Shown: positions 17,282-25,015, counted from the first letter of the stretch. The stretch: DNA of 25,388 bases from a candidate division WOR-3 bacterium (GCA_016934535.1 JAFGSQ010000050.1:1-25388); one strand, 5' to 3'. Notes: generated from the letters alone by a model not told the origin. Numbers and translations: made by a program.

Positions 17282-18814
17282 TCACAAAAACCTTCTTTTG
17301 TCCACTTGCATATAATTCAAGGCTTCAGCAACGTGTTCGCGCTTCACAACATGGCTGGAATCGAGGTCGGCGATGGTCCTTGAAATTCTCAGAACCTTGT
17401 CGTAAGCTCTTGCCGTCATCGTCAGTTTTTTCAACGCTTCTGTGAGGTAAGACATGGCGGGATTTTCAAGCCCGCAGTATTTCTGAAGCTTAGCACCCGG
17501 AATTTGTGAATTGCATAAAATGTTCGTCTCTGATTCAAATCTTTTGGTTTGAATACTTCGCGCTTCTGTTACTCTGCTTTTAATGTCGCGAGAAGATTCA
17601 GTCGCTTTTGATTCTAGTATTTCTTCGAAAGAAAGAGACGGCACGTCGACGTGGATATCTATCCTGTCGAGGATCGGACCGGAAATTTTCGCAAGATATT
17701 TCCTGACTTCGCCGGATGAACACGTACACTGTCTGAAGCGGTCGCCCCTGAAACCGCACGGACAGGGATTCATTGCACCCAAAAGCACAAACTTTGAAGG
17801 GTAAGCTACTGATCCCTTCATTCTCGATATTGTAACGAAACCGTCTTCAATAGGCTGTCTGAGAGACTCTACTGTTTTTTTTGAAAATTCAGGAAACTCA
17901 TCGAGAAAAAGGACACCGTTATGAGCAAGACTCACTTCTCCCGGTTTAGGATCGCTTCCGCCTCCAACTATTGCCACGTGCGAAGCGGTGTGGTGAGGAG
18001 AACGAAAAGGCCTTTCTTTGACAACCGGTTTATCGCGAGAAAGTAATCCCGCTGCCGACCATACAAGTGAGGTCTGTAAAGATTCCTCTTCTGTCATATC
18101 AGGCATGATTGAAGAATACCTTCTGGCTAGCATTGTTTTACCGGCTCCAGGTGGTCCGGACAACAGAATGTTGTGACTGCCTGCTGCTGATATTTCAAAA
18201 GCTCTTCTGGCGAAAGACTGACCCTTGATCTCATTGAAATCGAACTCGTATTCAGGGATGTTTTGAGTATTTTCAATGTTTTCGCAAAGGAATCGTCCGT
18301 TTTTGAAATCGCTCAAAATAACTTCGAGAGTCTGACGGAGACTCGCTACGGGGAATACACGAACTCCTTTAATCATACAAGCTTCATTTTCATTACCCGA
18401 AGGCAAAATGATCTTTTTCACTTTTTTTGCTTTTAAACCGGCTATTATTGGCAATACACCGCTGACAGGCCTGCAAGTTCCGTCGAGAGACAACTCTCCT
18501 ATAACTGCAGCGTCTTCAGTTACTTTTTTTATGCCTCTCGATGCAAGAATAACTGATACGGCTATAGGCAGATCAAAAGATGTTCCCTCTTTTCTGACAT
18601 CGGCGGGTGCCAGGTTGACCGTAATTTTCTTCACCGGAAATTCAAGGCCGGAATTGTAGATAGCCGCCTGAACCCTGTCTCTGCTTTCTTTCACTGAAGA
18701 GTCAGGAAGTCCTACAATACCAAATGAAGGAATGCCTTTCAGAAGATTCACTTCGACTTTGACCAATACTCCTTCAATACCGTTGAGCACGGAGCTGAAA
18801 AGTACAGAATACAT
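17282..18814 (-). CDS. comM: YifB/ComM family Mg-chelatase-like AAA ATPase
   Basis: 510 residues from ATG 18814. The N-terminal Lon-protease-like fold (GIEGVLVKVEVNLLKGIPSF, VGLPDSSVKESRDRV) is followed by an AAA+ core with Walker A GPPGAGKT (220-227), Walker B VLFLDE (301-306) and zinc-type cysteines C351, C353, C363, C365. The Mg_chelatase C-terminal domain ends it. In some transformable bacteria ComM is a hexameric branch-migration helicase that aids integration of incoming DNA, but the family is far wider than competence. A TTG at 18826 would add four residues (MKQP). Neither start has a good ribosome site, and relatives usually begin near MYS. It heads the minus-strand run to the creatininase gene. 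Confidence 0.93.
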   Translation of the reverse strand: MYSVLFSSVLNGIEGVLVKVEVNLLKGIPSFGIVGLPDSSVKESRDRVQAAIYNSGLEFPVKKITVNLAPADVRKEGTSFDLPIAVSVILASRGIKKVTEDAAVIGELSLDGTCRPVSGVLPIIAGLKAKKVKKIILPSGNENEACMIKGVRVFPVASLRQTLEVILSDFKNGRFLCENIENTQNIPEYEFDFNEIKGQSFARRAFEISAAGSHNILLSGPPGAGKTMLARRYSSIMPDMTEEESLQTSLVWSAAGLLSRDKPVVKERPFRSPHHTASHVAIVGGGSDPKPGEVSLAHNGVLFLDEFPEFSKKTVESLRQPIEDGFVTISRMKGSVAYPSKFVLLGAMNPCPCGFRGDRFRQCTCSSGEVRKYLAKISGPILDRIDIHVDVPSLSFEEILESKATESSRDIKSRVTEARSIQTKRFESETNILCNSQIPGAKLQKYCGLENPAMSYLTEALKKLTMTARAYDKVLRISRTIADLDSSHVVKREHVAEALNYMQVDKRRFL

Positions 18815-18841
18815 AGGTTGCTTCAATTTTATGGCCGTCGA

Positions 18842-18869
18842 TTGTTAAAACTATGAATCAAGTTATAAT
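18842..18869 (+). promoter_or_regulatory. promoter for deoC
   Basis: TTGTTA (18842-18847), a 16-base spacer and a perfect TATAAT (18864-18869). Transcription would begin near 18876, giving a leader of about 60 bases before deoC. Confidence 0.6.
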
Positions 18870-18893
18870 ACATGCTAATATGCTTGTTTTCAA
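18865..18893 (-). promoter_or_regulatory. promoter for comM (yifB)
   Basis: On the minus strand, TTGAAA (18888-18893), a 17-base spacer, TATTAT (18865-18870). The -10 lies on the same bases as the deoC -10 on the other strand, so the two promoters probably exclude each other. Confidence 0.5.
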
Positions 18894-18935
18894 GGACTAT
18901 GGCAGTTACCGGACAAGATTTCGAAAGGAGAAAAG

Positions 18936-19670
18936 ATGATATCGGCAAAGGAAGTTATTAAAATACTTGACGATTTTGGGAATAAAAAGCCTTCTGACGC
19001 TTTATCGCCCGGTGATTTGAGACCTTACATTGAACACACTTGCCTTTCAGCAGATACGACAGAGGATACAGTCTTAAAAACATCCAAAGAAGCAGTTGAA
19101 GCGCCTTTTTACGCTTTGTGCGTTCCTCCTTCTCGAGTGCGTTTTGCAAAAGACTTGATACAGGGATCGGGTGTAAAAATAGTGACAGTGATCTCTTTTC
19201 CGATGGGGTATTCATCGGCATTAATTAAAGCCGCCGAAGCTTCTTACGCGAGAGATTGCGGTGCCGATGAAATCGACATGGTGATGAACATAGGAAGCGT
19301 TCTCGAGGGGAATTACACGCGAGTTGAAAAAGAGGTAAAAGCTGTTGTAGCGGCCCTGGGGGAAAAAATCCCGGTTAAAGTCATTCTAGAAACGGCTCTC
19401 CTTGAACGTGAACAGATTGTAATTTCGGCTTTTTGCGCCGCTTTGAACGGGGCTTCTTTCGTAAAGACTTCCACCGGATTTTCCACAAGAGGCGCTTCCA
19501 TAGAAGACGTGTCGCTCCTGAAATCAACTGCGGATTTTGTGGAGCTGAATTACGGAATAAAAATCAAGATAAAGGCTTCGGGCGGCATAAAAGACAAAAA
19601 ATTCGCCAAAACCCTGATAGCGTCGGGAGCGGAGAGGATAGGTTCGTCAAAATCCATGTCTCTTATTTGA
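18936..19670 (+). CDS. deoC: deoxyribose-phosphate aldolase
   Basis: 244 residues; splits 2-deoxyribose-5-phosphate into glyceraldehyde-3-phosphate and acetaldehyde in deoxynucleoside breakdown. The class I aldolase TIM barrel shows the Schiff-base lysine K177 in VKTSTGF and the second lysine K213 in IKASGGI. IEHTCLSADTT and ALCVPPSRV are conserved substrate and barrel motifs. The ATG has AGGAGA at a proper distance. It is a single-gene unit with its own promoter (18842-18869). Only seven bases separate its stop from that of tsaD on the other strand, and no terminator is visible between them. No other deo gene is nearby. Confidence 0.96.
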   Translation: MISAKEVIKILDDFGNKKPSDALSPGDLRPYIEHTCLSADTTEDTVLKTSKEAVEAPFYALCVPPSRVRFAKDLIQGSGVKIVTVISFPMGYSSALIKAAEASYARDCGADEIDMVMNIGSVLEGNYTRVEKEVKAVVAALGEKIPVKVILETALLEREQIVISAFCAALNGASFVKTSTGFSTRGASIEDVSLLKSTADFVELNYGIKIKIKASGGIKDKKFAKTLIASGAERIGSSKSMSLI

Positions 19671-19677
19671 AATGAGA

Positions 19678-20673
19678 TCAGACAAACTTCAATCTCGGAT
19701 CGGCTTTTTGTGAAAAACTATGGGATGCATAATTTCTCTTGTAAACAAATTGACCGAGATAAGCTATCATGGCGGCATTGTCACCGCAATATTCCTTTTT
19801 GGGCCTGAAGACTCTGAATCTCTTTGATCCGGACTCCAAAGAGAATCTTTTATAAAGGATGTCGTTTGCCGCAACTCCTCCAGTCAGCAGTAATCTTCGG
19901 CATTTATACGCCTTCAAGGATTCAAGGGATTTAACCATCAGCGATTCAATCATTGCTTCGAGAAAAGAAGCCGCTATGTCATTTTTTTTCTCTGTAATCT
20001 CTTCAGCGTTCATTTCCCTCAAGGCATAAAGAACCGCAGTCTTAAGACCGGAATAACTGAATTCAAAACCTGGCAGAGCAGGTCGAGGAAATTTTATGTA
20101 TTGAGAGCTGCCTTTTTCGGCAAGTTTTTCCATTTCAGGACCGGCGGGATATTTCAAACCAAGAAGAGTCCCAACCTTGTCAATGGCCTCTCCGGCAGCG
20201 TCGTCCCTCGTCGCACCTATTAATTCGTATTCTCCGTGACCTTTCACAAGGACCAGCAAAGTGTTACCCCCGGAAATAATGAGAGAGATGAACGGAAATT
20301 CCAATTCCTCGCAGTCGAGAAGACCGGCGTATACGTGGCCTTCAAGGTGATTTACGCCTACGTAAGGTTTTTCGGTACAAAAAGCCCAGGTCTTTGCAAA
20401 AACATACCCCGTTAGAAGAGATCCAATAAGACCCGGTCCCTTGGTGACGGAAACCAGCTCAATGTCTTTTTCTCCTATACCGGATATCTTCAGGGCTTTG
20501 TAGAACAAAGGCAGTATATGCCTTAAGTGCTCCCTGCTCGCCAGTTCTGGGACCACTCCTCCGAATTCAGAATGGATCCCTTGCTCCATTTTCACGTTAG
20601 AGAGGACTTCTTTTCCAGATAAAACCGCGACGGATGTGTCGTCGCATGAAGTTTCAATTCCGAGAGCGAGCAT
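19678..20673 (-). CDS. tsaD: tRNA N6-adenosine threonylcarbamoyltransferase
   Basis: 331 residues; transfers the threonylcarbamoyl group to A37 of ANN-decoding tRNAs together with TsaB and TsaE. ASKHA fold with GIETSCDDTSVA at the start, the metal ligands H109 and H113 in NHLEGH, the nucleotide-binding SGGNTLLVLV segment, and D298 in DNAAM near the end. The length is typical of bacterial TsaD. tsaB and tsaE are not in the window. It begins 26 bases after the YbbR-domain gene and is probably cotranscribed with it. Its 3' end faces deoC. Confidence 0.97.
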   Translation of the reverse strand: MLALGIETSCDDTSVAVLSGKEVLSNVKMEQGIHSEFGGVVPELASREHLRHILPLFYKALKISGIGEKDIELVSVTKGPGLIGSLLTGYVFAKTWAFCTEKPYVGVNHLEGHVYAGLLDCEELEFPFISLIISGGNTLLVLVKGHGEYELIGATRDDAAGEAIDKVGTLLGLKYPAGPEMEKLAEKGSSQYIKFPRPALPGFEFSYSGLKTAVLYALREMNAEEITEKKNDIAASFLEAMIESLMVKSLESLKAYKCRRLLLTGGVAANDILYKRFSLESGSKRFRVFRPKKEYCGDNAAMIAYLGQFVYKRNYASHSFSQKADPRLKFV

Positions 20674-20699
20674 GGTCTTTGCACAAGGTTAGAAAATCG

Positions 20700-21635
20700 T
20701 CATTTCGGAATGATTCTAACTTTCGGAATCTCGACCCACGCAGTTTCAACGGCTTCAATATAGGGCCACACGATTTCCAAAGAAGAAGAATGGACTTCAT
20801 TTTTTAAAGGTTCAGCAATAAGCATTATGTCTTCGGTTCTCACTTCGTCGATTAACGAAGCGGAAACAAGAGCGAAAAATTTGACCGAATCGGGCATAGC
20901 GTAGAACCTCGAGCTCTCAGTCAGCGTCACGGGTAGTTTCCTCTCTATTAATATCAGTGAATCCATGGTAAATTCAATTACAGCAAATGAATCCCGGGAA
21001 AAAGGCCTCGTAGGCATCTGTGGGATTTTTACCTGGGCAGTGCACTGTATGTCAAAACCGAAATTGCCATTTATATCCGGAACTAGGATCAAAGGTTTCT
21101 TCTTAAGTTCTAATAAATCTTCCCTGCCGCCTATCACCCAGGTAAAGTCCGGTCTGATTGTGTAGTCAATTATTCTCCAGTTGGATCTTGGAAGAAAGGA
21201 CTCTTCAATTACGATCGGGAGATATAAACTGTCGAGGCTCTGCAGAGAAATCTTTACTATACTTTTACCCTGAGTCTCTACGCCGGTCCAATCCGAGAAA
21301 ATTACATTTTCGGGGAGAATGTCTATGTAATGTTCTCCGGGATTTATATTTTGCAAGTTGAGATAGACATAGGGAGATCCGAATTTCTCGAAAAGAAAAA
21401 AATCTCTCAGAGTGCCTACAAATTCAATCTTGACCGAATTCGACAACGGTTCGTCGAACAGCAACGAATCCGGCAATTCAACAGTGATGGGCACATCGAG
21501 AATCCTGTTGTAGGGTGTCTGCAGAACGACGTAAAACCACAGTATTACAGAAGAAAAAAGAGATATGAGTTTGAATTTTAAATTGTGCCTGAATATGTTC
21601 AACACAAAATAAAGAAAAGACTTGAATTTTGACAT
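20700..21635 (-). CDS. YbbR-domain membrane-anchored protein
   Basis: 311 residues. The N-terminal signature HNLKFKLISLFSSVILWFYV (about 17-36) is the YbbR/CdaR anchor: a basic amphipathic lead and one membrane helix, with the rest exported. Three to four beta-rich YbbR repeats of about 80 residues follow (LDVPITVELPDSLLF, LYLPIVIEES, RKLPVTLTESSRFY). In Firmicutes CdaR binds and controls the diadenylate cyclase CdaA, whose gene normally lies directly upstream. Here no cdaA is adjacent, and tsaD follows. The ATG has GGAAG close by. A promoter with a palindromic spacer lies at 21671-21699. Confidence 0.85.
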   Translation of the reverse strand: MSKFKSFLYFVLNIFRHNLKFKLISLFSSVILWFYVVLQTPYNRILDVPITVELPDSLLFDEPLSNSVKIEFVGTLRDFFLFEKFGSPYVYLNLQNINPGEHYIDILPENVIFSDWTGVETQGKSIVKISLQSLDSLYLPIVIEESFLPRSNWRIIDYTIRPDFTWVIGGREDLLELKKKPLILVPDINGNFGFDIQCTAQVKIPQMPTRPFSRDSFAVIEFTMDSLILIERKLPVTLTESSRFYAMPDSVKFFALVSASLIDEVRTEDIMLIAEPLKNEVHSSSLEIVWPYIEAVETAWVEIPKVRIIPK

Positions 21636-21666
21636 TACTTCCTTTCAAAAATCAGCTAAATGACGA

Positions 21667-21695
21667 TTGTATTTTATAGCAAATGATGCTATTCA
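21667..21695 (+). promoter_or_regulatory. possible promoter for ispG
   Basis: TTGTAT (21667-21672), a 17-base spacer, TATTCA (21690-21695). It implies a start about nine bases before the ispG ATG. Weak match, by eye. Confidence 0.3.
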
Positions 21696-21699
21696 ACAA
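21671..21699 (-). promoter_or_regulatory. possible promoter for the ybbR-tsaD unit
   Basis: On the minus strand, TTGTTG (21694-21699), a 17-base spacer, TAAAAT (21671-21676). A transcript start near 21664 would leave about 29 bases before the YbbR ATG. Confidence 0.4.
21676..21692. repeat. 6-bp inverted repeat in the ybbR-ispG promoter spacer
   Basis: ATAGCA, five bases, TGCTAT. It fills the spacer between the -10 and -35 of the minus-strand promoter and overlaps the plus-strand one. It has the size and position of a repressor operator that could control both directions. Confidence 0.4.
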
Positions 21700-21710
21700 G
21701 ATTAAAGAAG

Positions 21711-22784
21711 ATGAAACAAAAACCGTGCATAATGAGAAGAAAAACCAGATCCGTTCGAATTGGAAGTGTTGTGATAGGAAGTGGATCACCTATAGCTATC
21801 CAATCCATGACTAACACCCCCACGAAAGATGCGATGGCTACTCTTGAACAGATATTTGAACTTCACGAAAACGGGTGTGATCTCGTAAGAGTTTCTGTGC
21901 CCGACAAAGAATCTGCTGCTGCTCTTTCGAAAATAATCCGCCGTTCTCCCATACCTGTAATCGCTGACATCCATTACGATTACAAGCTCGCTCTGAAATC
22001 ACTGGACTCCGGAGTTTCGAAGATCAGGATAAATCCCGGCAATATAAACTCTCTTGAAAAAATAGACTCCGTGATAAACGCGCTCCGAAAATACTGTTCC
22101 ACCGTGAGAATCGGGATTAATTCAGGATCTCTCGAAAGAGAATTAATACCAATTTATGCAGAAAATCCTTCGAAGGCTCTTTCCAAAAGCGCAGAGAAGT
22201 GGACAGATTATTTTATGAATAAAGGGGTGGAAAATCTGGTGGTGTCAATTAAATCTTCTTCTGTACAGGTGACGATAGCGGCCAACAGGATGTTCGCAAA
22301 AAGCACAGACGTCCCCCTTCATCTCGGGATAACTGAAGCAGGAACAGTCAGATCAGGAACTGTGTTCTCGTCAGTCGGATTAGGGATTCTCCTTTACTCG
22401 GGTATTGGAGACACCTTGAGAGTTTCCCTGTCGGGAGACCCTGTCGAAGAAGTGATTGTGGCAAAAAAAATCCTGTCGTCGCTGGGTCTTTACGAGAACC
22501 TGCCCAGGGTTATCGCCTGCCCTACTTGCGCAAGATGCAGTTATGACGTCATAAAAATTTCAAGAAAAATTGAAAACAAGCTCAGTAAAATCAAATCACC
22601 GATAACAGTCGCCGTTATGGGATGCTCTGTAAACGGACCGGGAGAAGCGAAAGAAGCCGACATAGGAATAGCAGGCGGAAAGAATTACGTACTGTTGTTT
22701 AAAAAAGGCGTCGCCGTAGCCAAATTACCGAAAGAATCGGCAGAGAGATTTCTATGGCAGGAAATAAAGAAACTTGTCACATAG
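21711..22784 (+). CDS. ispG: 4-hydroxy-3-methylbut-2-en-1-yl diphosphate synthase
   Basis: 357 residues; [4Fe-4S] enzyme of the MEP isoprenoid pathway that converts MEcPP to HMBPP. The TIM-barrel half has IAIQSMTNTPTKD, PVIADIHYDYKLAL and KIRINPGNI. The cluster ligands are C270 and C273 (CPTC), C305 and E312 (GCSVNGPGE), at the same positions as in E. coli IspG. It belongs to the short bacterial form without the extra insert. AAAGAAG touches the ATG directly, so the ribosome site is poor. Its 3' end overlaps coaE by 31 bases. It is divergent from the YbbR-domain gene. Confidence 0.97.
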   Translation: MKQKPCIMRRKTRSVRIGSVVIGSGSPIAIQSMTNTPTKDAMATLEQIFELHENGCDLVRVSVPDKESAAALSKIIRRSPIPVIADIHYDYKLALKSLDSGVSKIRINPGNINSLEKIDSVINALRKYCSTVRIGINSGSLERELIPIYAENPSKALSKSAEKWTDYFMNKGVENLVVSIKSSSVQVTIAANRMFAKSTDVPLHLGITEAGTVRSGTVFSSVGLGILLYSGIGDTLRVSLSGDPVEEVIVAKKILSSLGLYENLPRVIACPTCARCSYDVIKISRKIENKLSKIKSPITVAVMGCSVNGPGEAKEADIGIAGGKNYVLLFKKGVAVAKLPKESAERFLWQEIKKLVT

Positions 22785-23338
22785 CTGTAACAGGAAAAGC
22801 CGGAACGGGAAAATCTTTAGCTGCAAACTATGTATCCGGCCTCGGTTTTCTTCTTTTGGACGCAGATAAAATTGGCCACGCGATCCTTGAATATCCCGAT
22901 GTAAAAAATGAAATAGTCCGTCTCATGGGTTCAGACATTATGCAAGGCGGCATGATTGAAAGATGCAAACTGGGAGAAACTGTGTTCAAATATCCTGAAA
23001 AACTTACACTGCTCAACAACATTGTTTGGCCAAAGATAACAGGAATTATAAAAAACAAGTTGAAAGAGCATAAAAGAACAGTTACCGACGCCGCTGTTCT
23101 GCCTCTTTGGGGGATTGACGAGTTATTCGATGTTATCTTATATTTAAGATCCGATACGGCTCAAATCTTCGAAAGGCTGAAAAAACGCGGATGGAATACA
23201 GATAAAATTGCATCTGTTCTTAAAAATCAAGACTGGACAAAACTTCCCTCATCGTACATCATAATAAATAATGACGGAACAGCCGATGAATTAAAAACAA
23301 GAATTTTTGAAATGCTTTCATCAAGAGGTGTTATATGA
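22754..23338 (+). CDS. coaE: dephospho-CoA kinase
   Basis: 194 residues; phosphorylates dephospho-CoA in the last step of CoA synthesis. P-loop GKAGTGKS (about 14-21, family usually GGIGSGKS), LLDADKIGHAIL for the base/acid motif, VTDAAVLPLW in the position of the usual DaPLL motif, and FERLKKRGW with the lid arginines. The end, YIIINNDGTADELKTRI, matches the usual D-x-V-I-x-N-x-G segment. There is no other in-frame start between 22754 and the P-loop, so the 31-base overlap with ispG is real. Its stop overlaps the next ATG (ATGA). Sequence identity to standard CoaE looks low but all motifs are present. Confidence 0.9.
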   Translation: MAGNKETCHIAVTGKAGTGKSLAANYVSGLGFLLLDADKIGHAILEYPDVKNEIVRLMGSDIMQGGMIERCKLGETVFKYPEKLTLLNNIVWPKITGIIKNKLKEHKRTVTDAAVLPLWGIDELFDVILYLRSDTAQIFERLKKRGWNTDKIASVLKNQDWTKLPSSYIIINNDGTADELKTRIFEMLSSRGVI

Positions 23339-24294
23339 TATTCGCTCTCGTTTTAACTGTCGTTTCAGCAGTACAGATAGTGCCGCCCAATATTGAGAAT
23401 CTCGTCGTCCAAGGGCTTCAATTCGCCTACCTTGAAGAATACGACAGCGCTTTCGTTTGTTTCGAAAAAGCCGCCGAATCGGCTCCCGAACATCCCGCAG
23501 GGTATTTTTTCCTGGCATACCTTTGTGACCTTTATGACAACGACATGCTATCAAAAAAATACGAATCGGATTTCAGAGCTTATTCGGACAAGGTTTATCA
23601 CCTAAGCGACGCTCTTTCATCGAGAGATCCTGTTACCGCAAGTTTCTTCAGAGGTTCTATGCTTTTTTCCGACGCCCTGAACAACGCGCAAAATGGCAAT
23701 TACGTTCGAGCTCTTTCTCTTGCCACTCCGGCTCACGAAGAACTCAAAAAAGCTTTCGAGTCAGACAACGCTTTACACGACGCGGAACTTGGTATAGGAG
23801 CATATCTTTTCCTTAAAGGTAAGCTCGAAACAACAATTTTCGGGGGCAACAGACTGCGGGACGAAGGCATCAGACACATAAGAAATTGCGCTGAAAGCGG
23901 AGAGTACCTGGACGTCGCGGCAAAGAACCTGCTCTGTCTTCTGCTCCTCGAAACAGGGAAAAAACAGGATGCTTTGAACACAATCAGCGAACTCATAGCC
24001 GTATATCCTTCAAACAGGACGTTTCATTGGGCTCTGTTGAAATGCTATATAAAATTGGGAAACGACGAAAAGATTATTGAAACGGGAATAAAACTTGTTT
24101 CTTTGATACAAGCGGGGCCTGAAGTTCCGCCCGGAAATCTCGCCAACGCTTATTACCACGTCGCACTTTCTTACTACAATTTAAGACAGAACGACAACGC
24201 GGATATTTACTGCATGAAAGTTCTCGATCTTCCTCTCGACGATCACACGAGGGATTTTAAAAGAAAAGCACAGGATCTGGCCAGAAAAATCTAG
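23335..24294 (+). CDS. exported TPR-repeat protein
   Basis: 319 residues; a short N-terminal hydrophobic segment (residues 1-13) probably acts as a signal peptide. TPR-like helical pairs follow at about 22-75 (LQFAYLEEYDSAFVCFEKAAE), 185-260 (LLLLETGKKQDALNTISELI) and 270-305 (ANAYYHVALSYYNLRQNDNA). The middle (FLKGKLETTIFGGNRLRD) resembles periplasmic TPR proteins often annotated as hypothetical in candidate phyla. The function is unknown, but protein-protein contact in the periplasm is likely. Its start overlaps the coaE stop, giving the unit ispG-coaE-TPR. Its TAG stop overlaps the 3' end of tRNA-Gly on the other strand by two bases. Confidence 0.8.
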   Translation: MIFALVLTVVSAVQIVPPNIENLVVQGLQFAYLEEYDSAFVCFEKAAESAPEHPAGYFFLAYLCDLYDNDMLSKKYESDFRAYSDKVYHLSDALSSRDPVTASFFRGSMLFSDALNNAQNGNYVRALSLATPAHEELKKAFESDNALHDAELGIGAYLFLKGKLETTIFGGNRLRDEGIRHIRNCAESGEYLDVAAKNLLCLLLLETGKKQDALNTISELIAVYPSNRTFHWALLKCYIKLGNDEKIIETGIKLVSLIQAGPEVPPGNLANAYYHVALSYYNLRQNDNADIYCMKVLDLPLDDHTRDFKRKAQDLARKI

Positions 24295-24365
24295 CGGGCA
24301 ACGGGAATCGAACCCGCGACTTTCAGCTTGGGAAGCTGACACTCTACCGGCTGAGTTATGCCCGC
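24293..24365 (-). tRNA. tRNA-Gly (anticodon CCC)
   Basis: A 73-base cloverleaf reads on the minus strand: acceptor GCGGGCA/TGCCCGC, D-arm with CTCAGCCGGTAGAG, anticodon stem TCAGC/GCTGA around the loop TTCCCAA (anticodon CCC, reading GGG), and T-arm GCGGG-TTCGAAT-CCCGT. The discriminator is T, as in bacterial glycine tRNAs. CCA is not encoded. It lies four bases after the rpmA stop, so it is probably cut out of the ribosomal-protein transcript. Confidence 0.95.
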
Positions 24366-24369
24366 TTGG

Positions 24370-24630
24370 TTATTTAACCGTTTCGGGATAAATACTGACG
24401 AATTTTTTTCTTTTTCTATTTTCGAATTTAACAATTCCGTCAATCAAAGCGAAAAGAGTGTCGTCTCTGCCCTTGCCGACATTCGTACCGGGATTGATGG
24501 GAGTTCCTCTCTGTTTGACTATAATAGAACCGGCGGAAACCTTTTCTGAAGAAAATTTTTTCACTCCAAGGAATTTCGGATTCGAATCTCTTCCGTTCCT
24601 GCTTGAGCCCACGCCTTTCTTATGCGCCAT
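24370..24630 (-). CDS. rpmA: 50S ribosomal protein L27
   Basis: 86 residues; large-subunit protein whose N-terminal tail reaches the peptidyl-transferase centre. The start [20 protein letters not shown] is standard, with no N-terminal extension that would need cleavage as in Firmicutes. [21 protein letters not shown] is diagnostic. GAGGTG precedes the ATG. It follows rplU after nine bases and leads into tRNA-Gly after four, so the three form one transcript. Confidence 0.98.
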   Translation of the reverse strand: MAHKKGVGSSRNGRDSNPKFLGVKKFSSEKVSAGSIIVKQRGTPINPGTNVGKGRDDTLFALIDGIVKFENRKRKKFVSIYPETVK

Positions 24631-24639
24631 ATATTCACC

Positions 24640-24966
24640 TCAACCTATTTTTGAAATTTTAACTTCCGTGAAATATTCTCTCGAACCCGCTGTTCTGCGG
24701 TAGTTCTTTTTACTCTTCATTTTAAAAACTCTTATCTTCTTGCCCTTTTTGTGGGAAATCACTTCTCCGGTGACCTTTATGCCTTCGATTACGGGTTCTC
24801 CGTATTTTATTTTTTCACCGTCCCTCAAAAAAAGAACCCGGTCGAATTCAAGGCTCTTTCCGGCTTCGCTGATAAAACCAGGAACTCTGACGACATCGCC
24901 TTCCGAGACGATCTCCTGCACTCCTGAGTTTATCTCGACCACAGCGTATTTCTTTTCAATTTTCAC
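24640..24966 (-). CDS. rplU: 50S ribosomal protein L21
   Basis: 108 residues from the GTG at 24966; binds 23S rRNA near L20. KKYAVVEINSGVQEIVSEGD matches the L21 start (usually YAIIxTGGKQYxVxxGD) but with an acidic, divergent sequence where the common GKQ is GVQ. KVTGEVISHKKGKKIRVFKM and KKNYRRTAGSR are the conserved rRNA-binding C-terminal half. A GTG at 24984 would add six residues (MIKGEF), but AAAGGAGA lies within those codons, five bases before the GTG at 24966, so the shorter start is chosen. It is 49 bases after secG and directly before rpmA, the usual rplU-rpmA order. Confidence 0.95.
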   Translation of the reverse strand: MKIEKKYAVVEINSGVQEIVSEGDVVRVPGFISEAGKSLEFDRVLFLRDGEKIKYGEPVIEGIKVTGEVISHKKGKKIRVFKMKSKKNYRRTAGSREYFTEVKISKIG

Positions 24967-24970
24967 AAAT

Positions 24971-24978
24971 TCTCCTTT
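24971..24978 (-). promoter_or_regulatory. ribosome binding site deciding the L21 start
   Basis: AAAGGAGA on the minus strand ends five bases before GTG 24966. The upstream GTG at 24984 has no such site, so L21 most likely starts at 24966. Confidence 0.65.
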
Positions 24979-25015
24979 AATCACATATAAATGAAACCAA
25001 GAAACTCATTTCGGG

